Positions 33,585 through 45,930 are shown, counted from the first letter of the stretch. The stretch: DNA of 64,000 nt from Platanthera guangdongensis (GCA_039583875.1 CM077158.1:123067900-123131899), one strand, 5' to 3'. A program made the numbers and translations. The notes: generated from the letters alone by a model not told the origin.

Positions 33585-36380
33585 ATGGCGATTCCCTCAG
33601 GTGCTTTGGTTGCAATGAAGTTTGACACTGGTTTCGATATGGATTTTGAGTCGTTTCAACATTCTGACCCCATCTTTCTATACATCTTGGAACTACTGGA
33701 AGAACTCAGTTTAAAGGATTTCATGACCAGACGCATTAAACTTCATGGAACGGAAATACGAGAGTGGGTATATACATCTACAGTTTCTGAAGAAGATGTT
33801 TTGACCGGCAATATAGGGAACACTGTTGTTTCCCTCTCTCCCACAGTTCTCTCTGATATATTTGGATTAGTGAACGGAGAAGACAATCTGGAAATGGATT
33901 CTGAGGAATTCAGTGATATGCTGAAACTGATGGGTTTCTCTGGTAACAACCTTAATAAGTTGTTGAAAAAGCAACTATCCTCCGCCTACCAATTTCTGGC
34001 AGATATTACGGGAAAGATACTGATGGTCAAGCACTGTGCTCATGACTATATTACCCGTCACCAATTTCTAATAATGTGTGCAGTAGTGAATAAGCGACAA
34101 GTTGATTGGAGTAAGGTTTTGTTTGAATTGATCAAGAAGAAGAATAGCAAGAAGGAAGTCTGCTTTGGCAGAATTTTGGGAATCTTTCTCAAAGAGAAGG
34201 CTGTTGAATGTATGGTCTCCCCGACCGTCTTCATAAACGTCAGCAAGCGCCTCACTTGCGCTCTGTTTGACAGGTGGGAGAGGACCATCTCCAAGCCCTC
34301 AAAGGCTTCTTCCTCCTCCCTCCAAACTTCTGAGAGCACAAGGGCTGTAAAGGCCGCTCCCCTCCCTGCTGAAGAGGTTCCTCCATCTCAACCAGCACCT
34401 CTTCCTCCAAAGAAGCCTCCTCATGTACCTACCCCTCCTTCATCTCCACCACTTGACCTGCCATTCATTCCATCTCCACCTCCATCTTCCCCTTTGCAAG
34501 TTCATCAACAACACACTCCTCCAGATTCCCCCCATGAGACAGTACTTCCTATACCTCCACAGTCTCCTCTTCCCCCACACTTATCCACCATCCCATCTTA
34601 TCATAAACCATCAGATACAATCATGCAAGATGCCCCCACTCCATCTGTTATTCCTCCTCCCATTCCATCCCCTTCCCCTTCCCCATTTGATCCATCTATC
34701 CTCATTTCTTTGCTCACAACTCTCATCCACTCTTTGATCCAAGAGGCCATTACACCTCTTGGGACCTCCATTAACTACTTATCTGCACAGATCTCTCTTC
34801 TATCTACTGTCCCCTCTTCATCTAGGGGCCTGGCTCCAGGTATTCCTGAACCCAGGCAGGGGGAGATACTCTGTGATGAAGTTACAACAGATGCAGATAT
34901 AGCAACAGCAGCAGCAGTTACAGCAGTTCCCTATCCAGCTAATGCAGATTCAGATGAGGATACAATAATTTTGACAAACTTTGATGCTGAGATGTTTGAG
35001 TTAATTCAATTCATGAATACGGACATTGAGTTGGATGAGTCAGTTGCTCAAATAACTCCTGTTGGTGATTTCTATTTAAATCCCACAGTTAATTTATCAG
35101 TTTTGCTGAGAAAGTTTGATACTGTACATATGCAATTCCTTTCAGCAGATTTCTCTAAGTCATATTTGGCTATGGTACCATATACCTCTCCAGCAAGTCC
35201 AGTAGTTGCCAAGCAACTCTGTGACAATTTTGCTCTATCTGCCTCTAGCTCAAAAGTCATTCCAGAAGATACATCAGTGCCAGTTTCAGCACCAGATTTT
35301 ATTATGGATGACTCTCCAATGCCTACTCTAGATGAGCTTATTTAGGCAGACATTGAAGAAGAGAATAAGGAAGTAGCTAATAGCTCTGTCTCTTTTGTTT
35401 CTGAACCTTGTACAGATAATTCTTCTCTTGTTGCTGAAACCCTTATTCCTGAACCTTCTGCCTCTCCTCCAGCAAAGGCTGTTGTTTCTGATAAAGCTTT
35501 AAAAGATTTGGATGCTTTGTATGATACCCCTCAGGATTCAGAATCTGATGATGATGATAATGATTCTGATGAGGATGCAGCTAGTAAGAAAAAGAGAATG
35601 TTGGCGAAGAAGAGAAAGGCTGCTCGTCCTCCAGCTCCCAAGCCAAATCCCACTGTAGACACTCCCTACTATATTCTGCAGAATGTGACTCCATATAAGG
35701 GAATGCCAGCATGGATGTGGCTCTCCAAAAACTAGCAGAAAGATATAAAGAGAAGCATGAGATACTCCCCTCATCCAGTGCACTGATACAGGAAGGATCC
35801 TCCTCCTCCTCCTCCTCCAGCAGCTGGTGCCAGTGGCTCTAGCTCCCAGAGATCTGCCCCAATGCAAACTTATCAGAGACAGTCAGGGAGATCTTCTGGA
35901 AGCAGCCAGCAGAGGCCATCCTCCTCAGGAAGTCAACAGCAGTAGCAGCAGCAACAAAGTTCTGAAGTACATAAAGCTGAAAGCCCAAAAAGATCTCTCT
36001 CTCCTCCAATTCCTTTTGAAGATCCAGAGACTGCTAATACTGCAAGAATGGCTAGGTACCAAGAGCTGATTGGTCTATCTTTGATAAATAAAGCCAAAGC
36101 AGAAGGAAAGGATATCTCTGGTCTTTCAACAATGTCAAAGTATAGAAAAGAAGAGCTGAAAAGGTTTGACAAAGGCAACAAACTGTTTAATGTTGATGAT
36201 TATATGAAACTACATCCAGAAGCAGTTGTCCCCAGGGCTACATCATTGAAAATTATTGGGGCAGCTGATATGACCATAACAGTGGCTCAAGCTCAAGATC
36301 CTAATAGAGAAATAATTTTCAAGAAGCTAGGAGAAAAGAAAACAGAAGACAAACCTCAGCAGAAGAAGCCAAAGAAGTAA
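33585..36380 (+). pseudogene. ORF3 of element D, one frame with four stops
   Basis: One continuous frame of 932 codons counting the terminal stop, with no frameshift but with TAG at 35343 and 35733, TGA near 35787 and TAG near 35943. ATG 33585 was chosen because B aligns from the same point (MKFD..FD.D.ESF). Domains: N-terminal helical block (residues about 10-235; EFSDMLKLMG, KLLKKQL, FGRILGIFL, NVSKRLTCALF); a Pro/Ser-rich region (about 240-420); a middle acidic/Lys segment (DALYD, SESDDDD, then KKRMLAKKRKA, then PYYIL); a Pro-Gln/Ser stretch; and a C-terminal block ELKRFD...DDYMKLHPEAVVPR with PNREI. A basic patch could be a nuclear signal. No transmembrane segment is evident. The position is that of the Sirevirus env-like ORF; the true role is unknown. 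Confidence 0.85.
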
Positions 36381-36549
36381 TTTTGTTGTTGTTTCAATTT
36401 TTGTCTGTTATTTGTTTTTTTAAAACTGTGCTTTCTGTTAAACAAAGCTGTGTGTATATATATATCTGTTGCATGTGTTATAATTCTCTGCCAGATATAT
36501 TTCTTTCTTGCTTTGTTTTTCTGTTTTGAGTCTCTGTTAGTGACCTCAC

Positions 36550-36565
36550 CCAAATAGGGGGAGAT
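36550..36565 (+). other. Polypurine tract of element D
   Basis: CCAAATAGGGGGAGAT directly before TGTTGGATACC. Confidence 0.88.
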
Positions 36566-36744
36566 TGTTGGATACCTAGTTGATTTGGGCTAGGTTCACT
36601 GACTTTGGATGTGACCCATCATGTATAGCCACGGTAAATTTGTGTCCTAGAGTCTAGGTTAAGTCCTTAGGCTCAACTCCAGATGGACCAGCTTTCAACA
36701 AGACCCTCAGAGACTCCAGACTCACACGTTTTCAAGACTAAGTA

Positions 36745-37405
36745 AAGTGAGTTCGACGTTCGTCAAACTCAGCTCGACGAAAGGAGTTCTGCGCTCGACG
36801 ATCGTGAGATAATTCTTAGTGCTGAGCTCGACGATCTGTGTTCTCTGTTCGACGAAAACTCAGTTTATACATTAAGCCAAAGTCAGGAGAACTTCAAATT
36901 TTTCTAAGTCCAGCTTCATGCTTCGGTCGACGAATTATATTCTGAGCTTGACGAACTTGGACCTCAAGTTCACAGCTTCTCAGGTCGACGAAGTCAGCTT
37001 CTCAGGTCGACGAATGCTAAACTCTACTCGACGATTTATGGACTCAGAGAATATGTGTCGACACTTAGCGTTTGTGTCGACACCAGACAATTTGTGTCGA
37101 CACCAGGATTTCAGTCGACACCAGCTTATGTCGACACCAGAGGATTTGTGTCGACACCAAGATCAATCTGTCGACACCAACTTTTGTCGACACAGCATTT
37201 CAGCAGATGCAGGATATTTTATCGAAGTCCAGAACTTTTCTCAGCTCGACGAATTTGATTCTCAGCTCGATGAATGAAGACTATCTATCAGGTGAATGAA
37301 GATTGTCTGGTCGACAAACTCTCTCAAGCTCAGCTCGACGAACTCAAGCTCAACTCGATGAACACAAGTTCAGCTCGATGAAATGTGTTCTTCGTTCGAC
37401 GAATC
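36745..37405. repeat. Mixed TCGACGA and GTGTCGACAC array in D right LTR
   Basis: CTCAGCTCGACGAA-type words flank a sub-array of eight GTCGACACC words at 37051-37195. These are the same core as the gypsy array at 6134-6620. Confidence 0.9.
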
Positions 37406-38094
37406 CAGATTAGGTTTTCTTCAAGGTTCCCGTTCCGTTTCTTAGCGCTGATTCCTGAACATTTAATGTCAGATCTTCTCGGAATGTTACCGTTAGAACG
37501 TGCATTGACTATGGACGATTACATGACATTTTTCCATGGGACAGTTAGGAAAGTCATTGATTGCTGATTCTTTCCAAGGCCGACTGTAATTACTGCTCGA
37601 CATTCAAAAGTTTGAATATTCCTCAGTCAGTCACAGACACATAGATACACAAAAAAATAGAGACATAGTGAGTGAATAGAATCAAGTAGTGATAGAGTTC
37701 AAGAATTACAACACAGCAATCAATCTGATAGACACTCTGAAGTTGCAGAGAAGAACAATCATTCACAAAATCACAAGTTCTTGACTGCAATCAGCCAGAC
37801 CAGATAATATTTTCAAGAAGAAGAAGAACAACCAAATTCAATCAAGAGTCTTCTTCTCTCTATTCACAGGATAACTTCAAAGGACAACAATCAATCAATC
37901 TGTCAAAGGAGTTCCTGAAACATATTCTGGTTCAGGAATTCTAGGTCTTTGAAGACCTATTACCCTAAAGCAGTGCTCCAGTCTTCCTGATACATTCAAG
38001 ATCTCAGGGGGAGTAAGCTGCTAACATCATTCCACTTGAATCTTCTCTCTGATTGTTGACAGAGAAGATACCTTCACTCTCTCACCACCTCCTG

Positions 38095-38102
38095 TATAAA
38101 GG
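38095..38102 (+). promoter_or_regulatory. TATA box, D right LTR
   Basis: TATAAAGG, downstream of the palindrome array and identical to the left LTR copy. Confidence 0.55.
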
Positions 38103-38499
38103 GTTGTCATCTCCCTTTAAAAGTGATTCCTGGTTCACAAGTCTCCTTCCAAAAGACTTGAGGTTTGGTTTTAGGGGACCTGATCAAAACCCATTGGTGC
38201 CCAGGACACCTGATCAACTCATCCTGCAGTGGATTCCTACCTAGGGTGGTAGAAGAGTGGATGTACCCAGATTGGTTGGGGAACCACTATGGCTCCTTGT
38301 GTCTTCTGGTTGCTATTTTCTTTTGTTTTCTGGTTGTGGTCTGTGATTGCTCTGTGTTTATTTAGTTGCTGTGTTTACTTTATGTAATTTGCTTCCCTGT
38401 TCACTTAGGTATACAACAACAATTGTACAAAGTTTTTAGTAAGCACCATACTCTATTCACCCCACCTCTAGAGTATATCATATCTAACCTGCACTTTCA

Positions 38500-38504
38500 T
38501 GTAG
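38500..38504. repeat. Target-site duplication of element D, right copy (TGTAG)
   Basis: Immediately follows the D LTR end CTTTCA and pairs with 26772-26776. Confidence 0.92.
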
Positions 38505-39906
38505 GTTTGAGGAAAATGCACGACCGTGTGTTTTCTTAGCACACGGTCCTTTATGATCGTGCGTTTTGTTTGTGGAGGAGGAACGTCCAGCTGAGCTTGA
38601 CGAAATGAGCTCGACGATCTTAACGCACGATTAATGCACAGTTTCTTCGGAACCGTGCACAAAGGAAACACACGGTTTTCCTATAGCTTCTTGTTTTTGC
38701 ATTCTGTGGTTAATCGTGTGATTTGTTCACGCACTGACGAAAGTGCACGTGCGAGAGTAAAATGCACGGTTCCACCGTTTCTCCCTGCTTTCATGCGATC
38801 TGTGTTTACACGTGTGATTTCCTTCACGCACGGGCGGAATCGCCGGTGCGTGGGTAAAATGCATTGGTCAATGCTTATTCTTCCTCGATCATTATTTGCG
38901 CGCGAATATCGCACGGTTCACGCACGGTCGTGCGATAGACCGTGCGTGACCAATTTTCTGATCTTTTTCTATTTAAGCGCAGGTTTTCAGCCATTTTGTG
39001 AGGATGGGATTTCAGTCATTTCCTCTGCATTTTTCGGGCGTAACTCCGCCGTTTCACCTCCGCCCTTCATATTTCACCAAGGGGAGAAGCTCTGGCCATG
39101 CTCGCGAAGCCTATACCTTGGTGGTGCTTTCTCTCAGCCTCCTCCTTCATCTTCTAAGCTCTATTTCAAGTTTCGATATCATAGCTAACAAGCGAAGGGA
39201 ACCCTGCAAATTTCTTTCGGATCGTGACACGAAGAAGACGGGTCCATTGGGAGGTAGTGACAGCCCTTCTCTACCCCGTATGCAGTTGAGGACCAAGCTT
39301 GTACACGGATTGACAACCCGGTGATTCCTTCCGCGAATCCTCAGCAATACTTTGGATTCGGTCGATCTCTTGACTTGTTCTTCCTTTATTGTTGTTTATG
39401 TGTTGTTAGAACTTTTGTGTTGATGATGTGCTCTTAGTTGTAAACATTATTATTTTCATGGCTATGTGAACTTAAATTGTTTACGCTTAAGTTGCTTGAG
39501 TTGCGCCCGCATTTCCATCCGCCATCCATCCGTTCTTGCCGTTCTAGCAATTGCTAAAAGCGTGCATAGCGACGAGGTGTTTACGACCCTCAAATCCTGG
39601 TTCTTATGCTTGCCTACTCGTCCATTCGCCCAGCGATTTGGTGCATAGCGGCCCGTGTAGTCTTCCATCCCGCATGGCGAAGCATCGCATCGCGGCATTG
39701 CATAGGAGTAGTTGGTAGTGTTTTATTTTCCTTTTTCCGCAACCATCAAAACCCCCTCTTCGTTAATTCTGACCTAAGGACTTCAATCTCAAGTCCTCCT
39801 CGATATTAACTCCCCCCTTACTGTGTTCCATGAAGAGATTGATACTTGGGGAAATCCCATTTTATATTAATTGTGCGACCGGTACACTTGCCGATCCAAC
39901 GCATCA
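38505..39906 (+). repeat. Right LTR of element E, second part (1402 bp)
   Basis: Resumes GTTTGAGGAAAA and ends CGCATCA. With 26523-26776 it gives 1656 bp, equal to the left LTR. It carries the TCGACGA/CGTGCG array (38580-38950) and TATTTAAG at 38970. Confidence 0.92.
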
Positions 39907-39911
39907 AGTCT
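39907..39911. repeat. Target-site duplication of element E, right copy (AGTCT)
   Basis: Pairs with 21471-21475. Confidence 0.92.
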
Positions 39912-40640
39912 ACTCACTCAACGTCATACAACAAAAGGCTGTGAGTCATGTTGAGTCAGTCTAAGCCTAGAAAAATTGGCTTAAAATATGGCCAAGTCCA
40001 CAAGCATTGAGTGTGGTCCACTCACTCAACGCCATACATCTCAAAGCATTTAGTGTTTCTGTGCTAATCAACTCCACAGAAATGTTGAGCAAAACTTTTA
40101 CTAAGTCCACAGGCGTTGAGTGTAGCCTACTCACTCAATGCCAGATAATAGAAAAATTCTGTTAAGTAGTTTGGCATTGGGTGGAGCTTACTCGCTCAAT
40201 GCCAAGGCAACAGGCATTGAGTGTAGCTTACTCTCTCAACGCCAGATAAAAGAAATTATGTTAAGTAGTTTGGCGTTGATTGGAACTTACTCTCTGAATA
40301 CCAAGGCAAAAGGCGTTGAGTGTAACTTACTCTCTCAATGCCAGATAACAGAAATTCTGTTAAGTTGTTTAGCGTTGAGTGGAGCTTACTCTCTCAACGC
40401 CAAGGCACAAAAAGTTTTTCCAAGGCAAAAGGCGTTGAGTGTAGCTTACTCTATCATCGCTAGATAACAGAAATTCTGTTAAGTTGTTTAGCGTTGAGTG
40501 GAGCTTACTCTCTCAACGGCAAGACACAGAAATTTTTGCTAAGGTAAAAAGCGTTGAGTGGAGAAAGCTCTCTCAATGCTCTCTACGCTATCAACGCCTT
40601 GAAGCAGAATTTTGGCTAAGCCCAAATGCGTGGATAGCTT
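39912..40640. repeat. GCGTTGAGTG...CTCTCAACGCC inverted-motif array in C LTR
   Basis: About ten units of GCGTTGAGTGTAGCTTACTC followed by TCAACGCC, each unit a small stem-loop, separated by AAATTCTGTTAAGTTG-like spacers of about 60 bases. Part of the array also lies at 21280-21475, before the E insertion. Confidence 0.9.
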
Positions 40641-40644
40641 GGCT

Positions 40645-40815
40645 TTTGTCGACCTCAGCTTCGTCGAACTGAGCCCAACATTCATCGAACTGAGCCTGAA
40701 GTTTGTCGAACTGTGTTTTGCCTTTCGTCGATCTAAGTCTAAAGATCGTCAAATTGATTTTAAGCTCTCGTTGAACTGATCTTGTCGTTCATCGAACGGA
40801 GCTCAGCGTTAGTCG
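40645..40815. repeat. TCGTCGAACTGAG block in C LTR
   Basis: About eight degenerate TCGTCGAACTGAGCC / ATCGAACTGAG words directly after the GTTGAGT array. The same words occur in B, D and F. Confidence 0.82.
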
Positions 40816-41179
40816 AGCTCAATACCTAGAAAGACAGAATATTGTCCAAGTGTTATGGCGTTGAGTGATGCCTACTCACTCGATGCCTTTGGTTCTAATG
40901 ATTGAATTTTGGCTAAGTCCATAGATTTTGAGTCATGCTGATGTCAGCAAAGTCAAAAGTCAACCAAAATTCAAATGTTCTAGAAATGCTACCAGAGACA
41001 TTGGTGGGGCCAGGTGTTGCTATCTTCTACAATTAACAATGAATATTTCATCTGTAAGTGTTGGGGCCCACTCACAGCAAAGAGCCGTTGAATTGGGAAT
41101 GAATGGATAGCGTGGGCTGACTGGCTAAATATCGGCCATTAATCCTGGTGGTGGGACTCACTGCTCAATCGACCAGAGA

Positions 41180-41187
41180 TATATAGA
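41180..41187 (+). promoter_or_regulatory. TATA-like box, C LTR
   Basis: TATATAGA downstream of both motif arrays of this LTR, in the expected promoter position. Confidence 0.45.
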
Positions 41188-41971
41188 ATCAGATCATCGA
41201 ATCAACCAGAGATTTCCTTGTCTAGGTTTTCTGAAAAACAAAAGTGCGGCTGAACGTCTTGTTCTTCCTCGCCATTTTCGTCGAGCCTGAAGAGGTTGTT
41301 CTGCACAGAGAACCTTACTGGGAAAGAGAGAGGTGAATCAATCCTCATCTGCATCAGCAGGATCTGAAGCTAGCAGACCTACAAGTTCTGCAGGGAAAAA
41401 GGAAGATGTTCGAAGAGAGATTCAATTGCCAAACATATTATCTTCAACAACAATATCTTGGATCTGATATCTGCTCAGTCCAAGAAGAAGGAGACACAGA
41501 GCTTGCTATGGTGTCTAAACATCACATTCTTGATTTCTATTTTCTGTAAAGATTCTTTGTGAATCTGGGGTTTGTAAGCATGTACTATAAAAGCAGGGTC
41601 TTAGTGACCTCTGTTTGGCTTTATGTCGAGTGATAGGTCGTTGTCACCTAGGTTGGCTTAGTGTGTAAGTTGTTGGTATGTAAGACCTATGTGTGATCCT
41701 ACGGGATCGGTGCTATAAGCTATTAATAAGCTGAGTTCTGGAGGGAGAGCCAAATCTAACACACAGTTAGATAGGCGTAAAGGGATAGTGGATCTACCCA
41801 AGATTGGGGAACCACTATAAATTTGTTGTGTCATCTGTGAATGTTCTTGAAAGCTAATCTAATCTAATCAATAGACACAGTAATTTAATAAACAGATTAA
41901 AAAAATTTATTAAAGTCAAAAACCTATCCCCCCCTCTAGGTGTAAAGCTCGCCTTGAAAAAAAGACTTTCA

Positions 41972-44719
41972 CTATCATCATTGTTTCCTGCAAAATCTGC
42001 ATCTGAAAAACAAATTAGTCCGCTATCATTACTTCTTGTGTACCATAAGCCAAGATTTGGTGTACCTTTAAGGTATCTCAAAATCCGCTTTGTAGTAGCG
42101 TAGTGAGATTCCTTAGAGTTCACTTGAAATCTAGCACACACATATGTTAAAAATATTATGTCTGGTCTACTAGTAGTAAGATAGAGCAAGGATCCAATTA
42201 TACTTCTGTACTTGGATTCATCGAAAGGTTTCCCTTTCTCATCCTTGTCCAGAGATATAGTTGAACCCATTGGAGTCCTCATAAAGGTTGCGTTCTCCAT
42301 TCTGAATTTATTAATTAACTCCTTGGTGAATTTCGTCTAAGAGATGAAAAGTCCATCATCAGATTGCTTCACCTGAAGTCCTAGGAAATACTTCAGCTCT
42401 CTCATACTGCTCATTTAAAACTTCCCTTGCATAAGTTTGGAAACCTTTTTGCAATGGTTGTCATCAGTAGAGCCAAATATGATGTCATCGACATAGATTT
42501 GCACTAGCAAAATCTTGCCTTTTATTTCCCTAAGAAATAATGTCTTATCAATCTTTCCTCTTGTGAACTTGCTCTCAATAAGAAAGTTAGAAAACTTCTC
42601 ATACCAAGCTCAAGGAGCTTGTTTCAAGCCATATAAAGCTTTAAACAAAAGATAAATATGCTCAGGAAAATTAGAATCAACAAAACCTGGAGATTGTTCC
42701 ACATACACCTCTTCCTTTATGTCACCATTAAGGAAGGCCGACTTCACGTCCATTTGATAGACAGTGAAGCCCTTAAGTGTTGCATATGCTAGGAACAACC
42801 TGATTGCCTCCATCCTTGCCACTAGAGCATATGTCTGATCGAAGTCAATTCCTTCTTCTTGTTTGTATCCCTTGGCAACGAGTCTGTCCTTATTCATTAT
42901 AATTGTCCCATTCTCGTCCATCTTGTTCATATAGACCCACTTTGTTATGATAATGTTCTTACCTTTGTGTCTTGGAACAAGCTTCTAGACTTGGCAATGC
43001 TTGAATTTATTCAAATCTTCTTCCATTGTCATTATCCAAGATGCGTCTGAGTTTGCTTCCTCAAACTTCTTTGGTTCAACCTGTGAGAGAAAACTCAAAT
43101 ATAAATTTTCATTAGTTGTACCTTTACGAGTTCTGACACCATCCTGGGGATCTCCTATGATTTAATCCATTGGGTGATCCTTCAAGTGTCTGAGCTCTAG
43201 AGTCCTTGAATCTGGAGCTCCTTCAACCACTGGTGTAACTTCATCGACTTGAATGATATCTTCATCATGGTCATCAACCTCTCCAATTGGGGTTGGAGTG
43301 ATGATCTTGATGAACTTTTGATCTTTTTCTTCAGTCAGATCATCCAAGTTTATTTCCTTTATCCTTGAACCTGCATCTTCAATAAACACACTAGAAGAGC
43401 TGCCTTGTAGCAAGCTCGTCTCATCAAATACAAGGTGAATAGATTCTTTTACAACCAGGGTTTTCTTATTAAAAATCATATATGCCTTGCTATGGCTACT
43501 ATAACCTACGAAAATATCTTCAAAGCTCTTTTCGATAAATTTAGTGGTGTGATACTTGCCATTATTAAGGACGAATCATTTACTACCAAAGATTCTAAAA
43601 TATGAAATAGTCGGTTTCCTGCCCTTTAGTAGTTCGTAAGGTATCTTATTATGGTTCTTGTTTATGAGTGCTCGATTTTGCACGTGCCATGCAGTGTTCA
43701 CGGCTTCAGCCCAGAAATATTTCAATTGTGTGGCATCACTCAACATGGTTCTGCGGGCCTCTATGAGTGTTCTATTACTTCTCTCCACTACTCTGTTTTG
43801 TTGAGGAGTACGAGGAGAGGAAAACTCATGAAATATACCTAGGCTTTCACAGAATTCTATCATGGCCCCAGACTTGAATTCTGTTCCATTGTCACTTCTA
43901 TTTTGACTACGGAATAGTTGTATTCATTCTAGACCTGCCTAACAAAATTAATAAAGTTATCAAATGTATCTGACTTGTGTTTTAGAAAGAACACCCACGC
44001 AAAGCGAGAGTAATCATCAATAATAACCAATGTATAATCCTTACCTCCCAAACTTCTAATTTGTAGTGGACCGAATAAGTCCATATGAAGTAGGTGTAAA
44101 CACCTATTAGAGTCTTTGCCAATGATGCTTTTAAAAGTAGCCCTTATTTTATTGCCTTTACACATGCTTGACAAAGTCTATCTTTAACGCACTTGACATT
44201 TGGGGCACCACGTACTAAATTAAGAGAAAATAATTTATTAATAGTTTTGAAATTTATATGTGCTAATCTCTTGTGTCAATGGTCACCAAGAGACGCACTA
44301 ACTTTTGCCAAAAAGCACATTGGCGTAGAAGAGTCCATGCAAATAAAATTTAGACAAAATATATTCCTACTACGAGTGCCTGATATAATCGTTTCCAAAT
44401 TATCTACCGATTTTATCAAGCACTTGTCTGCATGAAATTCTACTATGTGTCCTATATCACAGAGCTGGCTTATGCTTATAAGAGTATGTTCCAATCCTTC
44501 AACATAAGCCACATCTGAGAAGGATACACTACCATTAGTAATCATATCGTAGCCTTTCGTAATTCCTCTATCAGAGCCTCCAAAGATGACCTTTGGCCCG
44601 TTCATGACTGGAGAATAATTCTGGAGTAGGCTTCTACTCCCAGTCATATGCCGAGAGCATCCACTGTCCAAATACCAGAAAAGATTTTTGGTGGCCTTTG
44701 GACATACCCGCATTAACAA
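41972..44719 (-). pseudogene. pol remnant of element G (PR-IN-RT-partial RNase H)
   Basis: Read leftward: protease [13 protein letters not shown] (about 44660), then KRLAHIN with an upstream stop, integrase zinc finger with damaged Cys pattern, core HMDLFGPLQ (about 44095), QQNRVVERSNRT (Gly of QQNG changed to Arg), RT KARLVAKG-like region with [13 protein letters not shown] and YGLKQAP, a YVDD-type site near 42495 (plus-strand GTCATCGACATA), MRTPMGS, TTSRPDIIF, and DADFAG at the C-inserted break. Several stops and frameshifts (for example near 44280, 43860, 42420 and 42340). Closely related to the C pol (MENAS/TF.MRTPMGS). Confidence 0.88.
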
Positions 44720-45930
44720 ATCAGTTTGCCTTAGGAACCCAAACTCGTTTGGGTCCTTGGTCTCTAGTTAGCATACTACCCCTATGGGTGTGAACATTGT
44801 GAGTGGTCTTTCTCACATTATTAACTTTAGGAGTTACATGATACCTGGGGTTAAAACAGCAATCTATAGCAAAGTGACCAACATTGTCGCAACCCCAATA
44901 GTCAAACCTATTGTATCTTTGCCTAAAGTTCTCCTCCTTGACCTTTTGAGAGTGTGGTCTAGCAGGGGAAGCAGGCTTGGTGGTAGAAGCTTCGTGGTGA
45001 TGGCACTCACACAACTTCTTCTCCTTAAGAGGCTTTTCCACAACGGGTTTTACTTTTGGAGCTTTCTTGATGTTATGACCATGACTATAAGTGCCATAAC
45101 TCTGAAGAGTGATCTCCTCATATGGTAGCTTGAAGACACTTTCACCAAAGTTCTGGGGGACGGGTCCATCCTTGGTACCGAGACTTGGGCTCTATATAAG
45201 TAGGCCTAGCAAAGGGACCGTAGGAGGAATCAAGATCAAACTCGTTAGTTGGAAATATAACCTTTTTGAATGAAGTTTGATCTTGAGAAGCATTCCCATT
45301 CTCCTTGGACAAAGCTTTCTTGGCGGCCTTATTATTCCATTGAGCCTTATTTCTCCTAGAAGATTTACTAGGAGAATTCACATGGCCTAAGCCAGTACCT
45401 TTGGCCTGAGCAGAGAACTCAATAACAAATGGAAGGACTTTCTTGGGCTTGGAGAAACTTTCCAAAAGTTTCTTTTCAGCTGTAAGTTGTTCTTCCAATT
45501 CCTTGATGATTTTCTCCTAGGGATCTAAGTGCTCGAGAGCCTTATTATATTCTTCAATTGCAGCATTAAAATTCTCTCTGATTGATCCCGTCTTTGCATC
45601 TTCCTCTCTCAAAGTGCTCTCTTCAGCCTTGAGAGATTTAATCTCCTTGGCTTGAGTTTTCATAAATTTTTGACATTTTTCGTAAGCCTGATTAACTATT
45701 TGTATCGAGCCAAGAATTTAGACTCATCGTCAGAAGAGCAGTCCTCATGATCATGGTTAGAAGCATCTGATTCTGAGAGAGGGGTGTGAGAGTTTACTTA
45801 CCCAGTGTACTGGGGCTCTTCTTGCTCGTCTGTCTGTGCCATTAGCCCAAAGTAGGCTTCCTCTTCCTCACTTGACTCAGATGAGTCAGAGTCGCTGAGA
45901 GTCTTGGCCTTCTTGGCTTCTATCAGTTTT
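44720..45930 (-). pseudogene. gag tail remnant of element G
   Basis: Fragments of the C-terminal Gag: an acidic Ser/Asp-rich start near 45900-45700, a coiled-coil-like Glu/Lys stretch (KEIKSLKAEES style, 45650-45480), a basic linker with SRRNKAQWNNKAAKK, an aromatic segment (RPTYIEPKSRYQG), a damaged zinc knuckle (YWGCDNVGHFAIDC; first Cys is now Tyr) and the RVWVPKAN motif just before protease. Stops interrupt it at about 45525 and 45140. The capsid part lies beyond the F insertion and is not in the window. Confidence 0.75.

Larger units (their letters stand above)
26777..38499 (+). mobile_element. Sirevirus-like Ty1/copia 'element D' with ORF3, complete with TSD
   Basis: Complete architecture over 11.7 kb: left LTR (1070 bp), primer site, gag, 40-nt frame-change segment, pol, palindrome spacer, ORF3, polypurine tract, right LTR (1934 bp), all flanked by TGTAG. 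The two LTRs differ mainly by an 862-bp block missing from the left one. Gag and pol resemble B and F strongly. The LTR start (TGTTGGATCCC) differs from theirs, so it is a sister family. Nonsense mutations in all frames make it inactive. Confidence 0.93.
36566..38499 (+). repeat. Right LTR of element D (1934 bp)
   Basis: TGTTGGATACC to GCACTTTCA, followed by TGTAG. It retains the 862-bp palindrome-rich block (36683-37544) that the left LTR lacks. TATA box at 38095. Confidence 0.92.
39912..41971 (+). repeat. 3' LTR of element C, second part (2060 bp)
   Basis: Continues the interrupted LTR. It holds the GTTGAGT / CTCAACGCC array (39912-40640), a TCGTCGA block (40645-40815) and a TATA-like box at 41180. 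It ends CTTTCA at 41971 and is followed by CTATC, where the RNase H frame of G resumes. Confidence 0.82.
41972..45930 (-). mobile_element. Ty1/copia 'element G' (Sirevirus-like), both ends missing
   Basis: Minus-strand gag tail and pol, cut on the left by the C LTR within RNase H (after DADFAGNNDD) and on the right by element F within gag. It is the oldest recognisable layer of the nest, consistent with its many stops. The linker motif RVWVPKAN before protease is of the kind seen in Sireviruses. Confidence 0.85.
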
